Shown: piece after piece, positions 53,513 through 61,562 of the stretch | How the letters are laid out: each line of letters opens with the position of its first letter | Numbering within the stretch: position 1 is the stretch's first letter | Source of the DNA: JBCCMA01 sp045107005 | GTDB taxonomy: Bacteria > Pseudomonadota > Gammaproteobacteria > Steroidobacterales > JBCCMA01 | Length of the DNA: 64,000 nucleotides | Direction: 5' to 3' | Assembly: GCA_045107005.1 (NCBI GenBank) | Contig: JBGCFP010000003.1 | Span: 6,951 to 70,950 of the forward strand | Position numbers and translations under genes: made by a program | Notes under the pieces: generated by a model | Told to the model about the DNA's origin: nothing | Seen by the model: the letters and a program-made list of their open reading frames with translations, nothing else | Databases searched by the model: none

Positions 53513-55465
53513 TTACGCGGCGGACTTCTTCTTGCGCGCTTTGGTCTTGCGCTTCTTCGTTGTGCGTTTTTTCTGGGTCGATGCCACTTTCTCAGCCGCG
53601 GTGACCCAGGTCTGGAACTCCGGCGGACGCGGTGCGGCGTGTCCGGTTTCCTTCTTGGCGCGCTTCTTGAGCTCTTCGATCGTGCCACCGAAATCGAACA
53701 CCGGCGGCTTGCCGCGCGCTTTGCTGAGCTTGGCGCGCAGCGTGGCGGTGCGTTTTTCGTTGACCGTCATATCGTTATTGATGACCACGCCGTAACGGCG
53801 CGCACCCTTTTGCGACACGAGACCGGCTTTCACATCGAACAGTACGCGTTCGGGTTCGCGTTTGAACGGGTCGCCGCAGCCGCCACCGCCCCAGGTGTCG
53901 AAGTAGAGCAGGTCGTTGGCTTCGACTTTGATCCGATCACACTTGGACGGCAGTTTTTCGACCGTGCCGTCGGCGCGATGCAGGATTTTCTCCGAGCGAC
54001 GACCGGGTTCGCCACCGGTCACGCCCCACGGGTAGGTGAGCCAGCGGTCATCGTGAATCGAGATTTCGCCGGGCTCGAGGAAACGATAGCCCATCGACAG
54101 TCCGTTGCCGCCGCGGTGATAACCGGCGCCGCCGCTGTCGATGATGGTCTCGTATTTCTCGATGCGCAGTGGGAAATAGCTTTCCAGAAACTCGTTGGGC
54201 ACGTTGGTGAAACTCGGCCACAGCGAGTGACCGTCCGGGCCGTCCCCGAAGGGCTTGCCGGGGATGCCGCCGAAGCCAATGGAATAAAGCTGATACCACT
54301 CGCCGTTTTTGTCGTGACCCGAGTACATGAAATGCGGGCTGTCCGAGAAGCCGGCGCCGCACAGGAAGTCCGGGTTGCCTTGACCGAGCAACCCGCCGAG
54401 CACGTCGAAGATACGGCCCAGCGCGTGCGTGCGACAGGACAGCGCTGCGGGTGCCTTGGGTTTGAGCAAGGTGCCGTCCGGGATGTTCACTTCCATCAGA
54501 TCGTAGAAGCCGTCGTTGAACATGATTTGCGGGTCGAACACCATGATCATGTAGACGCCGCAGAACATTTTGAACATTTCTTCGTTCAGATAGAAGTTGA
54601 TGGAGCTGATCGACTGCGGGTCGGTGCCGTCGAAATCAAACTTCACCTTATTGCCGTCACGCCACATGGCGCACTTGATCTTGTACGGACCCATGCCCAA
54701 ACCATCGTCGCAGATGTAATCTTCGAAATACTGCTTCTTGGTCGGGATGGTCGATTTGATCAGCTTGGACATGGCGCGCTTGTTGCGCTCAAGCAGTTCA
54801 TCCAGGGCCGAGTAGTAGATGTCGTCGCCGAAGCGTTCCGACATCTCAATGACGCGTTTCTCGGCCGTGCGAATTGCGGCGACCAGCGCATTGAAATCAC
54901 TGCGGTTCCAGTGCGGGAGGCGGCAGTTGTGCATGATTAGGTCGAGAATATCGGTCTGCAGTTCGTCGTTCTTGTAGATCTTCGTTGGTGGCACGCGAAT
55001 GCCTTCTTCGAAAATCTCGCGAGCGTCGGTGGGCAACGAGCCCGGCACTTTGCCGCCCACGTCGGTCATGTGACCAAACATGGCGGCATAGGCAATCAGC
55101 CGGCCGTCTTTGAAGATCGGTCGCAGCAGCAGCCAGTCGTTAATGTGACTGACGGCGCCGTTGCAGGCATAAGGATCGGTGGTCAGGAACATGTCCCCTT
55201 CCTCGATCGTGCCGTCGTAAGCTTCTTTGAAGCCGTGAATAAAGCTGCCGAACTGGCCGACGACCATCTTGCCTTCAAGGTTGGCGATCATCGGAAATTC
55301 ATCGTGCTGTTCACGAATACCCGGCGACATGGCGGTGCGAAACAGCACGGCGTCCATTTCATGGCGTGCGTTGAGCATCGCGTTTTCAATGATGTCGAGG
55401 GTGATGGGGTCTACGTCCAGACGTTTAAACGGACGGGGACGACTTTCAACGAGTGTAGCTGGCAT
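53513..55465 (-). CDS. hyuB: Hydantoinase B/oxoprolinase family protein with Lys/Arg-rich tail
   Basis: 650 aa. The core has 'LDIIENAMLNARHEMDAVLFRTAMSPGIREQHDEFPMI', 'GDMFLTTDPYACNGAVSHINDWLLLRPIF', 'DFDGTDPQS', 'LKPKAPAALSCRTHALGRIFDVLGGLL', 'GGAGYHRGGNGLSMGYRFLEPG' and 'TWGGGGCGDPFKREPERVLFDVKAGLVS'. Subunit B works with HyuA in ATP-dependent hydrolysis of cyclic amides, or in related carboxylases. The last 22 residues contain 12 Lys/Arg ('KKRTTKKRKTKARKKKS'), an extension unusual for the family. The gene lies 21 bp after hyuA. Confidence 0.93.
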   Translation of the reverse strand: MPATLVESRPRPFKRLDVDPITLDIIENAMLNARHEMDAVLFRTAMSPGIREQHDEFPMIANLEGKMVVGQFGSFIHGFKEAYDGTIEEGDMFLTTDPYACNGAVSHINDWLLLRPIFKDGRLIAYAAMFGHMTDVGGKVPGSLPTDAREIFEEGIRVPPTKIYKNDELQTDILDLIMHNCRLPHWNRSDFNALVAAIRTAEKRVIEMSERFGDDIYYSALDELLERNKRAMSKLIKSTIPTKKQYFEDYICDDGLGMGPYKIKCAMWRDGNKVKFDFDGTDPQSISSINFYLNEEMFKMFCGVYMIMVFDPQIMFNDGFYDLMEVNIPDGTLLKPKAPAALSCRTHALGRIFDVLGGLLGQGNPDFLCGAGFSDSPHFMYSGHDKNGEWYQLYSIGFGGIPGKPFGDGPDGHSLWPSFTNVPNEFLESYFPLRIEKYETIIDSGGAGYHRGGNGLSMGYRFLEPGEISIHDDRWLTYPWGVTGGEPGRRSEKILHRADGTVEKLPSKCDRIKVEANDLLYFDTWGGGGCGDPFKREPERVLFDVKAGLVSQKGARRYGVVINNDMTVNEKRTATLRAKLSKARGKPPVFDFGGTIEELKKRAKKETGHAAPRPPEFQTWVTAAEKVASTQKKRTTKKRKTKARKKKSAA

Positions 55466-55486
55466 TGTTAGTAGCTCCTGGTGCGT

Positions 55487-57544
55487 TTATTTGGCTGGGT
55501 TGATCAAGAGATTACCGAGCTTGTCGACTTTGGCGACGTGCTTGGGAAGGATGACAGTGGTGGAATCCATCTCGAGCACCACGGCCGGACCTTCGATTCG
55601 ATTGCCGGATTTGAGTTCGCGACGATCGTAAAGCTGAGCTTCGCGGTTCTTCCCGTCGACGAACACTTTGGTCGTCGCGAGTTTCGATGCGGCGGAAGGC
55701 TTGGGTCCGCCACGTGGCACGCTGCTCGCCGCGATGTTCGCTTCCTTGCCTTGCGCAACGGCGCGCAGGTTGACGAGTTCCTTGTCACTCTCCAGAGCGA
55801 ACGTAAACAGCTGGCGATGCATTTCGTCGAACTGGTCGCCAATGATATCGAGGCCCTTTTTCTTCAAATCCTTGATGTCGAAATCGACCGTGAGCAACAG
55901 ACCCTGGCCCGCGTAGCGAATATCGACCTGATAGGTCGTGCTGCGATCTTTGGGTTTGACGCCTTCCTTTTCGAGGGTTTTCTCGGCCTGGCGCGCCAGT
56001 TTTTCGAAGATACCGGCAACCTGCTTGACGCTGGTCTGAGAGAATCGTTTGATGAACGTGCGCGACGCTTCATCGCGTACGCGCGTCGTGGCATCGCCAT
56101 AGGCGCACAGCACGCCCGGGCCCGGCGGAATAATGACCGGCCAACTGTTCATCAGTTTGCCCAGCGCGTTGGCGTGCAGCGGGCCGGCACCACCAAAGCC
56201 AATCAGCGCAAAGTCTCGCGGATCGTAGCCTTTTTCCACCGACACCAGACGCAGCGCGCCGTACATGTTCTCGTTGACAATATCGACGATGCCAGCTGCC
56301 GCTTGCTGCACGGTAAGGCCGAGTGCTTTGGCTACCGGCTCGATCGATTTGATCGCCAGATCCTTGCGCACTTCCATGTCGCCGCCCAGACGCACTTCGG
56401 TGGGCAGGAAGCCCAGCACGACGTTGGCGTCGGTTACTGTCGGGGCTTCGCCCCCTTTGTTGTAGGCTGCCGGCCCCGGTGCGGCGCCGGCGCTTTCTGG
56501 CCCAACGCGCAGTGCGCCGGTGAGTTCCGGTACGTGAGCAATGGAGCCGCCGCCAGCGCCAACGGTACGCACGTCGACCGACGAAGCGCGAACCGTCACG
56601 TCACCGACCGTGGTCTCACGCCGCAGCTGCGCCTTGCCGTCCTGAACCAGTGCGACGTCCGTAGACGTGCCGCCCATGTCAAAGGTCAGCAGGTTTTCAT
56701 AGCCCGCCTGCTTGGCGATCCAGACCGCCCCGGACACGCCGCCCGCCGGGCCACTCATCAGCAGGTTGACGGGCAATTGCTCCGCGACTTTCGCCGACGC
56801 CATGCCGCCGTCGGAGCGCAGGATGTGCAGCTTCACATCCTTCATTTTGCTCTTGAGTTTGCGTTTGAGATTCTTGACGTACATCGACACTTTCGGCGCG
56901 ACGTAGGAGTTGGCGACCGTCGTGATGGTGCGCTCATACTCCTGCATTTCCGGAACCACGTCGGACGACAGCGACACCGGGATGCCGGGCAGCGCTTTTT
57001 TGGCGAGCTTGCCGACTTCTTTTTCATTCGCACCGTTGGCGTAACTGTTAATCAGTGACACGGTCAGCGCTTCAATGTTTTCTTTTTTGAGTGACTTAAG
57101 CGCTTTGGTCAGCGCCGTTTTCTTCAGCGGCCGAACAACTTTGCCGTCCGCGCCCATGCGCTCCTCGGCTTCGATCGTGCAGGCCAGTGGAGCCAGCGGC
57201 TCACTCTTGTTGTAAATCACCCAGCCGCCGAGGCCGCCCGGTACGTAAGAGCGGGCAATTTGCAGCACCTGACGGTAGCCTTCTGTGGTAACCAAACCCA
57301 CTTTTGCGCCAGTGCCGGTGAGTACCGTGTTGGTGGCAACCGTCGTGCCGTGCATAACCTGGTTGATTTTGTCGGGTGAAATACCGGCGGTCGCGCATAC
57401 GCGCTCGATGCCGTTGAGAACGCCGATGGACGAATCCTCTGGCGTGCTGGGCACTTTGGCCGTGTAGGTTTTATTGGATTTTTCGTCGACCAGCAGTAGG
57501 TCGGTGAATGTGCCACCGACATCAACCCCTAAACGATATGACAT
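55487..57544 (-). CDS. hyuA: Hydantoinase A/oxoprolinase family protein
   Basis: 685 aa. An actin-like ATPase N-terminus 'YRLGVDVGGTFTDLLLVDEKSNKTYTAKVPSTPED', 'VMHGTTVATNTVLTGTGAKVGLVTTEGYRQVLQIARS', 'NLLMSGPAGGVSGAVWIA', 'LLTFDMGGTSTDVALVQDG' and 'VGAGGGSIAHV', then 'GFGGAGPLHANALGK', are all family hallmarks. It provides the ATP-phosphorylation step and works with HyuB. Lysine is frequent ('LKRKLKSKMKDVK'). It is divergent from a CoA-transferase gene over a 190-bp gap with two palindromic operators. Confidence 0.94.
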   Translation of the reverse strand: MSYRLGVDVGGTFTDLLLVDEKSNKTYTAKVPSTPEDSSIGVLNGIERVCATAGISPDKINQVMHGTTVATNTVLTGTGAKVGLVTTEGYRQVLQIARSYVPGGLGGWVIYNKSEPLAPLACTIEAEERMGADGKVVRPLKKTALTKALKSLKKENIEALTVSLINSYANGANEKEVGKLAKKALPGIPVSLSSDVVPEMQEYERTITTVANSYVAPKVSMYVKNLKRKLKSKMKDVKLHILRSDGGMASAKVAEQLPVNLLMSGPAGGVSGAVWIAKQAGYENLLTFDMGGTSTDVALVQDGKAQLRRETTVGDVTVRASSVDVRTVGAGGGSIAHVPELTGALRVGPESAGAAPGPAAYNKGGEAPTVTDANVVLGFLPTEVRLGGDMEVRKDLAIKSIEPVAKALGLTVQQAAAGIVDIVNENMYGALRLVSVEKGYDPRDFALIGFGGAGPLHANALGKLMNSWPVIIPPGPGVLCAYGDATTRVRDEASRTFIKRFSQTSVKQVAGIFEKLARQAEKTLEKEGVKPKDRSTTYQVDIRYAGQGLLLTVDFDIKDLKKKGLDIIGDQFDEMHRQLFTFALESDKELVNLRAVAQGKEANIAASSVPRGGPKPSAASKLATTKVFVDGKNREAQLYDRRELKSGNRIEGPAVVLEMDSTTVILPKHVAKVDKLGNLLINPAK

Positions 57545-57564
57545 GTTGCGCGCACCTTAAAAAT

Positions 57565-57576
57565 TACGAATTCGTA
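57565..57576. promoter_or_regulatory. 12-bp perfect palindrome TACGAATTCGTA
   Basis: It lies 20 bp upstream of the hyuA ATG, between the start codon and the likely TATATA-type -10 (57597-57602, minus strand). It is a candidate second operator, distinct from the TTGTATACAA sites. Confidence 0.5.
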
Positions 57577-57630
57577 TGAGCCCCGCACCGACCCTTATAT
57601 AAGTAGTAGTGAGGGGCGAAGGAGCGAAAC

Positions 57631-57642
57631 ATTGTATACAAT
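57631..57642. promoter_or_regulatory. GntR/FCD-type operator, site E
   Basis: ATTGTATACAAT, a perfect 12-bp palindrome, lies 86 bp upstream of hyuA, on the upstream side of a possible TATATA -10. Confidence 0.75.
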
Positions 57643-57704
57643 GGGCGCGAGCTGATCTAGCCGATATCCGATATTCAGTCGGTTGTGCGGCGCACGATGC
57701 AAAG

Positions 57705-57716
57705 ATTGTATACATT
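57705..57716. promoter_or_regulatory. GntR/FCD-type operator, site F
   Basis: ATTGTATACATT has one mismatch to the palindrome. It lies 18 bp before the CoA-transferase ATG and its centre is 74 bp from site E. Confidence 0.7.
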
Positions 57717-57734
57717 CATTGAGGAAACGTCTCC

Positions 57735-58922
57735 ATGTCCCTACCTCTCGACGGAATCCGCGTGCTGGCCATTGAGCAGTTCGGTGCAGGCCCCTACGGC
57801 TCGATGTATCTGGCCGATCTTGGCGCCGAGGTGATCAAAATCGAGAATCGGGCGTTTGGCGGCGATCCGTCTCGCCAGACCGGTGAGCACCTGATGGGCG
57901 ACGACGATTGCGCCTACTTTCAAGCGTTTAACCTCAACAAGAAAAGCGTGACGCTCGATCTGAAACACGCCGACGGGCAGCGGGTGCTGCACAAGCTGGT
58001 GCAAACCGCCGACGTGGTCTGGAACAATCTGCGTGGTAATCAGCCGGCGCGATTGGGTCTTGACTATGCGTCGCTCAAGGCGGTCAAGCCGTCCATCATC
58101 TGCACGCACATCTCGGCCTACGGCCGTGACAACGATCGCGCGGACTGGCCCGGCTATGATTACTTAATGCAGGCCGAGTGCGGTTTTCTGGATCTGACCG
58201 GTGAGCCGGATGCGCCACCTGCGCGATTCGGACTGTCGATGATCGATTTTATGACCGGCACGGTGGCCGGTATGGGGACACTGGCCGCACTGATTGGGCG
58301 CGAGCGCAATGGCGGTGGCGACGTCGACGTCAGCTTGTTCGACGTGGCGTTGCACCAGCTGACGTACCCTGGCACCTGGTACATGAACCACGGTGTCAAA
58401 ACCGGGCGTATCGCGCGCAGTGCGCACCCGGCCAACACGCCCGTGCAGCTTTATCGCACGCAGGACGCGTGGATCTTTATCATGTGCATGACGCAGAAAT
58501 TCTGGTTGCTGCTGATTGAAACGCTGGGCGTCGCCGATCTCAATGATGATCCGCGTTTTGCGACCATTCGCGCGCGGACGCAACATCGCGATGCGCTGAC
58601 GCCGTTGCTGGACGACGCGTTTTCCAAAAACACCACGGAACACTGGCTGGGCAAACTCCAGACTCGCGTGCCGGTGGCGCCGGTGTACGATTTGCCCCAG
58701 GCGCTCGACAACCCGTTCGTGCAGCAGATCAACATGATTCAGACGATGCCGCATCGCGTCGCCGGCGAACTGCGGGCGCTGCGCAATCCGATCAAGCTCG
58801 ATGGTGCGAGGTTGGACGGTGAGCCTTGTCATGGGCTTGGCGCTGATAACGAGTCGGTGCTCGGTGACGAGTTGGGCTTGGCGGATCAGTTGGATGCGTT
58901 GCGAGACGACGGCGCGGTTTAG
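57735..58922 (+). CDS. CaiB/BaiF family (type III) CoA-transferase
   Basis: 395 aa with GAGGAAAC before the ATG. N-terminal 'IRVLAIEQFGAGPYGSMYLADLGAEVIKIEN', 'NLNKKSVTLDLKHADGQRVLHKLV' and 'VWNNLRGNQPARLGLDYASLKAVKPSIIC' are family motifs. The likely catalytic Asp is in 'RFGLSMIDFMTGTVAGMGTLAAL'. It is divergent from hydantoinase AB and shares its operator pair. It is a second, different paralog of the CoA-transferase at 42.5 kb. The substrate is unknown. Confidence 0.93.
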   Translation: MSLPLDGIRVLAIEQFGAGPYGSMYLADLGAEVIKIENRAFGGDPSRQTGEHLMGDDDCAYFQAFNLNKKSVTLDLKHADGQRVLHKLVQTADVVWNNLRGNQPARLGLDYASLKAVKPSIICTHISAYGRDNDRADWPGYDYLMQAECGFLDLTGEPDAPPARFGLSMIDFMTGTVAGMGTLAALIGRERNGGGDVDVSLFDVALHQLTYPGTWYMNHGVKTGRIARSAHPANTPVQLYRTQDAWIFIMCMTQKFWLLLIETLGVADLNDDPRFATIRARTQHRDALTPLLDDAFSKNTTEHWLGKLQTRVPVAPVYDLPQALDNPFVQQINMIQTMPHRVAGELRALRNPIKLDGARLDGEPCHGLGADNESVLGDELGLADQLDALRDDGAV

Positions 58923-58925
58923 CGC

Positions 58926-60824
58926 TTACGTTTCGTCGTGGGCTTCCAGCGCTTCGGTTGCGCTTAGCCATTGTTCTTCGCAGGCTACGAGTTGGGACGC
59001 GTTGTCCGCTTGACGGCCAAGCAGAAGTTTTAGCTCTTCCTTATTCTCATCGGCATAAATAGCCGTGTCAGACAGCGCTTCCTCGAGTTCGATTTTCGTC
59101 GCTTCGAGTTTGGCCAGCTGCGACTCCGCTTGTTTTAACTGTTTGCGCAATGGCGCGAGTTTTTGTCGCTGTTGCGCTTCGAGTCGGCGCTGCTCTTTTC
59201 GATTGACCGACGCCGGGGCGGCGCTCGGTGCTTTCGCGCGGTCTTTTAGTGCGCGCTGTCGGTCGACCAGCCACGCCGGGTAATCGTCGAGCGAACCGGC
59301 AAACTCATCGACACTGCCACCGTCGACCAGAAGCAGTTGATCCACGGTGAGCCGGAGCAAGTGTCGGTCATGCGACACGATCACCATGGCGCCCGGAAAA
59401 TCCTGCAGCGCGTTGGCCAACGCTTGGCGCATTTCCAGATCGAGATGGTTGGTGGGCTCGTCGAGCAGCAACAAATTCGGTTTTTGATAAACCAGAATGG
59501 CCAGCGCCAGGCGTGATTTCTCGCCGCCGGAGAACGGCGCAACCGGGCTGACGGCCTGATCATTGCTAAAGCCAAAGCTGCCGAGGTAGTTACGCAGCTC
59601 CTGTTCGCGAGCTTTGGGGTCGAGTCGTACGAAGTGTTCGAGCGGCGTGCTCTGCGGGTCGAGTTGCTCGACCTGGTGCTGTGCGAAATAGCCGATGGCG
59701 GCCATCTTGGCTTCGGTGCGTTCGCCAGCTTGCAGTGGCAAACCGCCCGCCAGCAGTTTGATGAGTGTGGACTTGCCCGCGCCGTTGGGCCCGAGCAAGC
59801 CGACTCGATCGCCCGGTGCCAGCGACAGTTCGATGTTGGACACAACGGTCTTGTCGTCGTAGCCAACGTTGGCGTCTTGTAAGGTGAGCAACGGCGCGGG
59901 CAGGTCGTCGACTTTGCGCAAGCGAAAACCAAACGGGGAATCGACGTGCGCCGGCAGGATTTCTTCCATGCGGGCGAGGGCTTTGAGCCGGCTTTGGGCT
60001 TGGCGCGCCTTAGTGGCTTTCGCTCTGAAGCGATCGACGAATGCCCGCATGTGGGCAATTTCGCGCTGCTGTTTTTGATACGCCGCTTGTTGTCCGGCAA
60101 GGCGCTCCGCGCGAATGTGCTCGAACGCGCTGTAGTTGCCGCTGTAAAGTTGGGCGTGTTCGCGCTCGATGTTGACGATGCTCGTGCTGATGCTGTCGAG
60201 AAAATCCCGATCGTGCGAGATCAGCAGCAGCGTGCCGGGATACGCTTTGAGCCACTGCTCCAGCCACAGCACCGCGTCGAGGTCGAGATGGTTGGTCGGC
60301 TCATCCAGTAGTAACAAATCCGAGCGACACATCAGTGCGCGCGCAAGGTTAAGACGCACTCGCCAGCCGCCCGAAAACTCATCCAGCGAACGCCCCAGAT
60401 CGAGGTTTTGAAATCCCAGACCGTGCAGCAGTTGCGCCGCGCGACTGTTTGCCGTGTAGCCATCGATGGCTTCGAGCTTGGCCAGCAGGGTGGCTTGGCG
60501 TTCGCCGTCAGCATCGCGTTCGGCCGCAGCCAACTGGTGTTCGATGTCGCGCAGTTGCTGATCGCCATCGAGCGTGTAGTCGAGTGCCGTGCGCGAACCG
60601 TGCGGTGCCTCCTGTGCGACGTGCGCGATGACCCAGTGCGACGGGCAGCTGAAGTGCCCGGTGTCCGCCTGGAGCTCACCGCGTACCAAAGAGAACAGGC
60701 TCGATTTGCCGGTGCCGTTGGCGCCGGTGATGCCCGCTTTTTGCCCCGGATGGATCTGGAAACTGGCGCGCTCGAACAGGAGCTTGGCGCCGCGGCGCAG
60801 GCTGAGGTCATCGAAATGGAGCAT
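58926..60824 (-). CDS. yheS: ABC-F family ATPase YheS
   Basis: A 632-aa soluble protein with two ABC cassettes. Walker A motifs are 'GANGTGKSSL' (~35) and 'GPNGAGKSTL' (~345). Signatures are 'LDEFSGGWRVRLNLARAL' and 'VAPFSGGEKSRLALAILV'. Walker B motifs are 'LLLLDEPTNHLDLDAVLWLE' and 'LLLLDEPTNHLDLEMRQAL'. An interdomain linker (~240-300) is rich in basic residues, and a C-terminal coiled coil (~530-620) is Lys/Glu-rich. ABC-F proteins act on ribosomes rather than in transport. Its length is that of E. coli YheS (637). It ends 3 bp from the convergent CoA-transferase gene. Confidence 0.93.
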   Translation of the reverse strand: MLHFDDLSLRRGAKLLFERASFQIHPGQKAGITGANGTGKSSLFSLVRGELQADTGHFSCPSHWVIAHVAQEAPHGSRTALDYTLDGDQQLRDIEHQLAAAERDADGERQATLLAKLEAIDGYTANSRAAQLLHGLGFQNLDLGRSLDEFSGGWRVRLNLARALMCRSDLLLLDEPTNHLDLDAVLWLEQWLKAYPGTLLLISHDRDFLDSISTSIVNIEREHAQLYSGNYSAFEHIRAERLAGQQAAYQKQQREIAHMRAFVDRFRAKATKARQAQSRLKALARMEEILPAHVDSPFGFRLRKVDDLPAPLLTLQDANVGYDDKTVVSNIELSLAPGDRVGLLGPNGAGKSTLIKLLAGGLPLQAGERTEAKMAAIGYFAQHQVEQLDPQSTPLEHFVRLDPKAREQELRNYLGSFGFSNDQAVSPVAPFSGGEKSRLALAILVYQKPNLLLLDEPTNHLDLEMRQALANALQDFPGAMVIVSHDRHLLRLTVDQLLLVDGGSVDEFAGSLDDYPAWLVDRQRALKDRAKAPSAAPASVNRKEQRRLEAQQRQKLAPLRKQLKQAESQLAKLEATKIELEEALSDTAIYADENKEELKLLLGRQADNASQLVACEEQWLSATEALEAHDET

Positions 60825-60876
60825 GCCCGGATTGTACCGATGATAGGGGCTTTGGCGTGAACGATGACAAGGACAC

Positions 60877-60905
60877 TTGACATCGGCTGGTGTGTTAGTT
60901 AGTGT
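60877..60905 (+). promoter_or_regulatory. Predicted promoter of the membrane protein/XRE operon
   Basis: TTGACA (60877-60882), a 17-bp spacer and TAGTGT (60900-60905). The -35 is perfect and the -10 weak (3/6). The -10 overlaps the operator palindrome. Confidence 0.65.
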
Positions 60906-60919
60906 AAAGCAAGCTTTAC
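60904..60919. promoter_or_regulatory. Palindromic operator GTAAAGC-AA-GCTTTAC
   Basis: Two 7-bp perfect arms lie over the -10/start region, 21 bp before the operon's first codon. This is the expected position for autorepression by the XRE-type protein encoded downstream. Confidence 0.72.
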
Positions 60920-60940
60920 TTATAGACAGAGAGACTTGTC

Positions 60941-61375
60941 ATGATTGAGAAACCCGTGGATGCCGACAATACCGGCGGAGTGATGAACAATTTGGGTGCC
61001 TGCATGGGCCGCAAGAGTGATCGCAACAATCAATTGCTGGTCGCGGGCGGCTTGATCGTGTGGGCGCTGAGTAGCGTAGTGACCAGTTACGCGGTGGAGG
61101 GTGGTGCGAGCGCAATGCTTGCGATAATCCCGCCCTTACTGTCGCTGGTTGTCGTGGCATGCTTCATGCGATTTTTGCGCCAAACGGATGAATACGTCCG
61201 CATGATGCAGTACCACGGCCTGGCGTTGGGCTTTGGTCTGAGCATTTGTGCATTCGGATTGATGGAGGCGATGGCAAGAGCCGGAGTCGGGTGGGCAGGA
61301 CGGCCCGACACCGCGTCGGTGATGCTCATTTCCTGGGCTGTGGGTGAGCTGTACATCGCCTGGCGCCATCGATGA
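60941..61375 (+). CDS. Small inner-membrane protein co-transcribed with an XRE regulator
   Basis: 144 aa with four predicted TM helices ('LLVAGGLIVWALSSVVTSYA', 'ASAMLAIIPPLLSLVVVACFM', 'GLALGFGLSICAFGLMEAM', 'ASVMLISWAVGELYIAW') and a short cytoplasmic N-terminus. I recall similar membrane proteins paired with small XRE regulators but no assigned function. Its stop overlaps the XRE start by 4 nt (ATGA). Confidence 0.8.
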   Translation: MIEKPVDADNTGGVMNNLGACMGRKSDRNNQLLVAGGLIVWALSSVVTSYAVEGGASAMLAIIPPLLSLVVVACFMRFLRQTDEYVRMMQYHGLALGFGLSICAFGLMEAMARAGVGWAGRPDTASVMLISWAVGELYIAWRHR

Positions 61376-61560
61376 ACAATCGGCTGCGAGTTTTAAGGGC
61401 TGAGCGACGCTGGTCCCAGGCCACATTGGCCGAGCATCTTGATGTGTCGCGGCAAACCGTCAACGCGATTGAGACCGGCAAGTTTGATCCGAGTTTGCCG
61501 CTGGCGTTTAAGATCGCCGGGTTGTTTGAGCAGACGATTGAAGAGATCTTTTCTCCGTAG
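61372..61560 (+). CDS. Small XRE-family helix-turn-helix regulator
   Basis: 62 aa, almost entirely the HTH: 'RLRVLRAERRWSQATLAEHLDVSRQTVNAIETGKFDPSLPLAFKIAGLFEQTIEEIF'. It lacks a separate sensor domain, so it is probably dimeric and autoregulatory on the palindrome at 60904-60919. It is translationally coupled to the four-TM protein. Confidence 0.92.
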   Translation: MNNRLRVLRAERRWSQATLAEHLDVSRQTVNAIETGKFDPSLPLAFKIAGLFEQTIEEIFSP

Positions 61561-61562
61561 CG

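Noticed and set aside
53438..54940. Plus-strand ORF of 500 aa opposite hyuB
   Set aside because: Antisense shadow of hyuB; it begins in the hyuB terminator and has no recognisable domain.
55481..57058. Plus-strand ORF of 525 aa opposite hyuA
   Set aside because: It is exactly antisense to a well-conserved hyuA frame. Its composition reflects high GC at the third codon position of the real gene, and it shows no domain.
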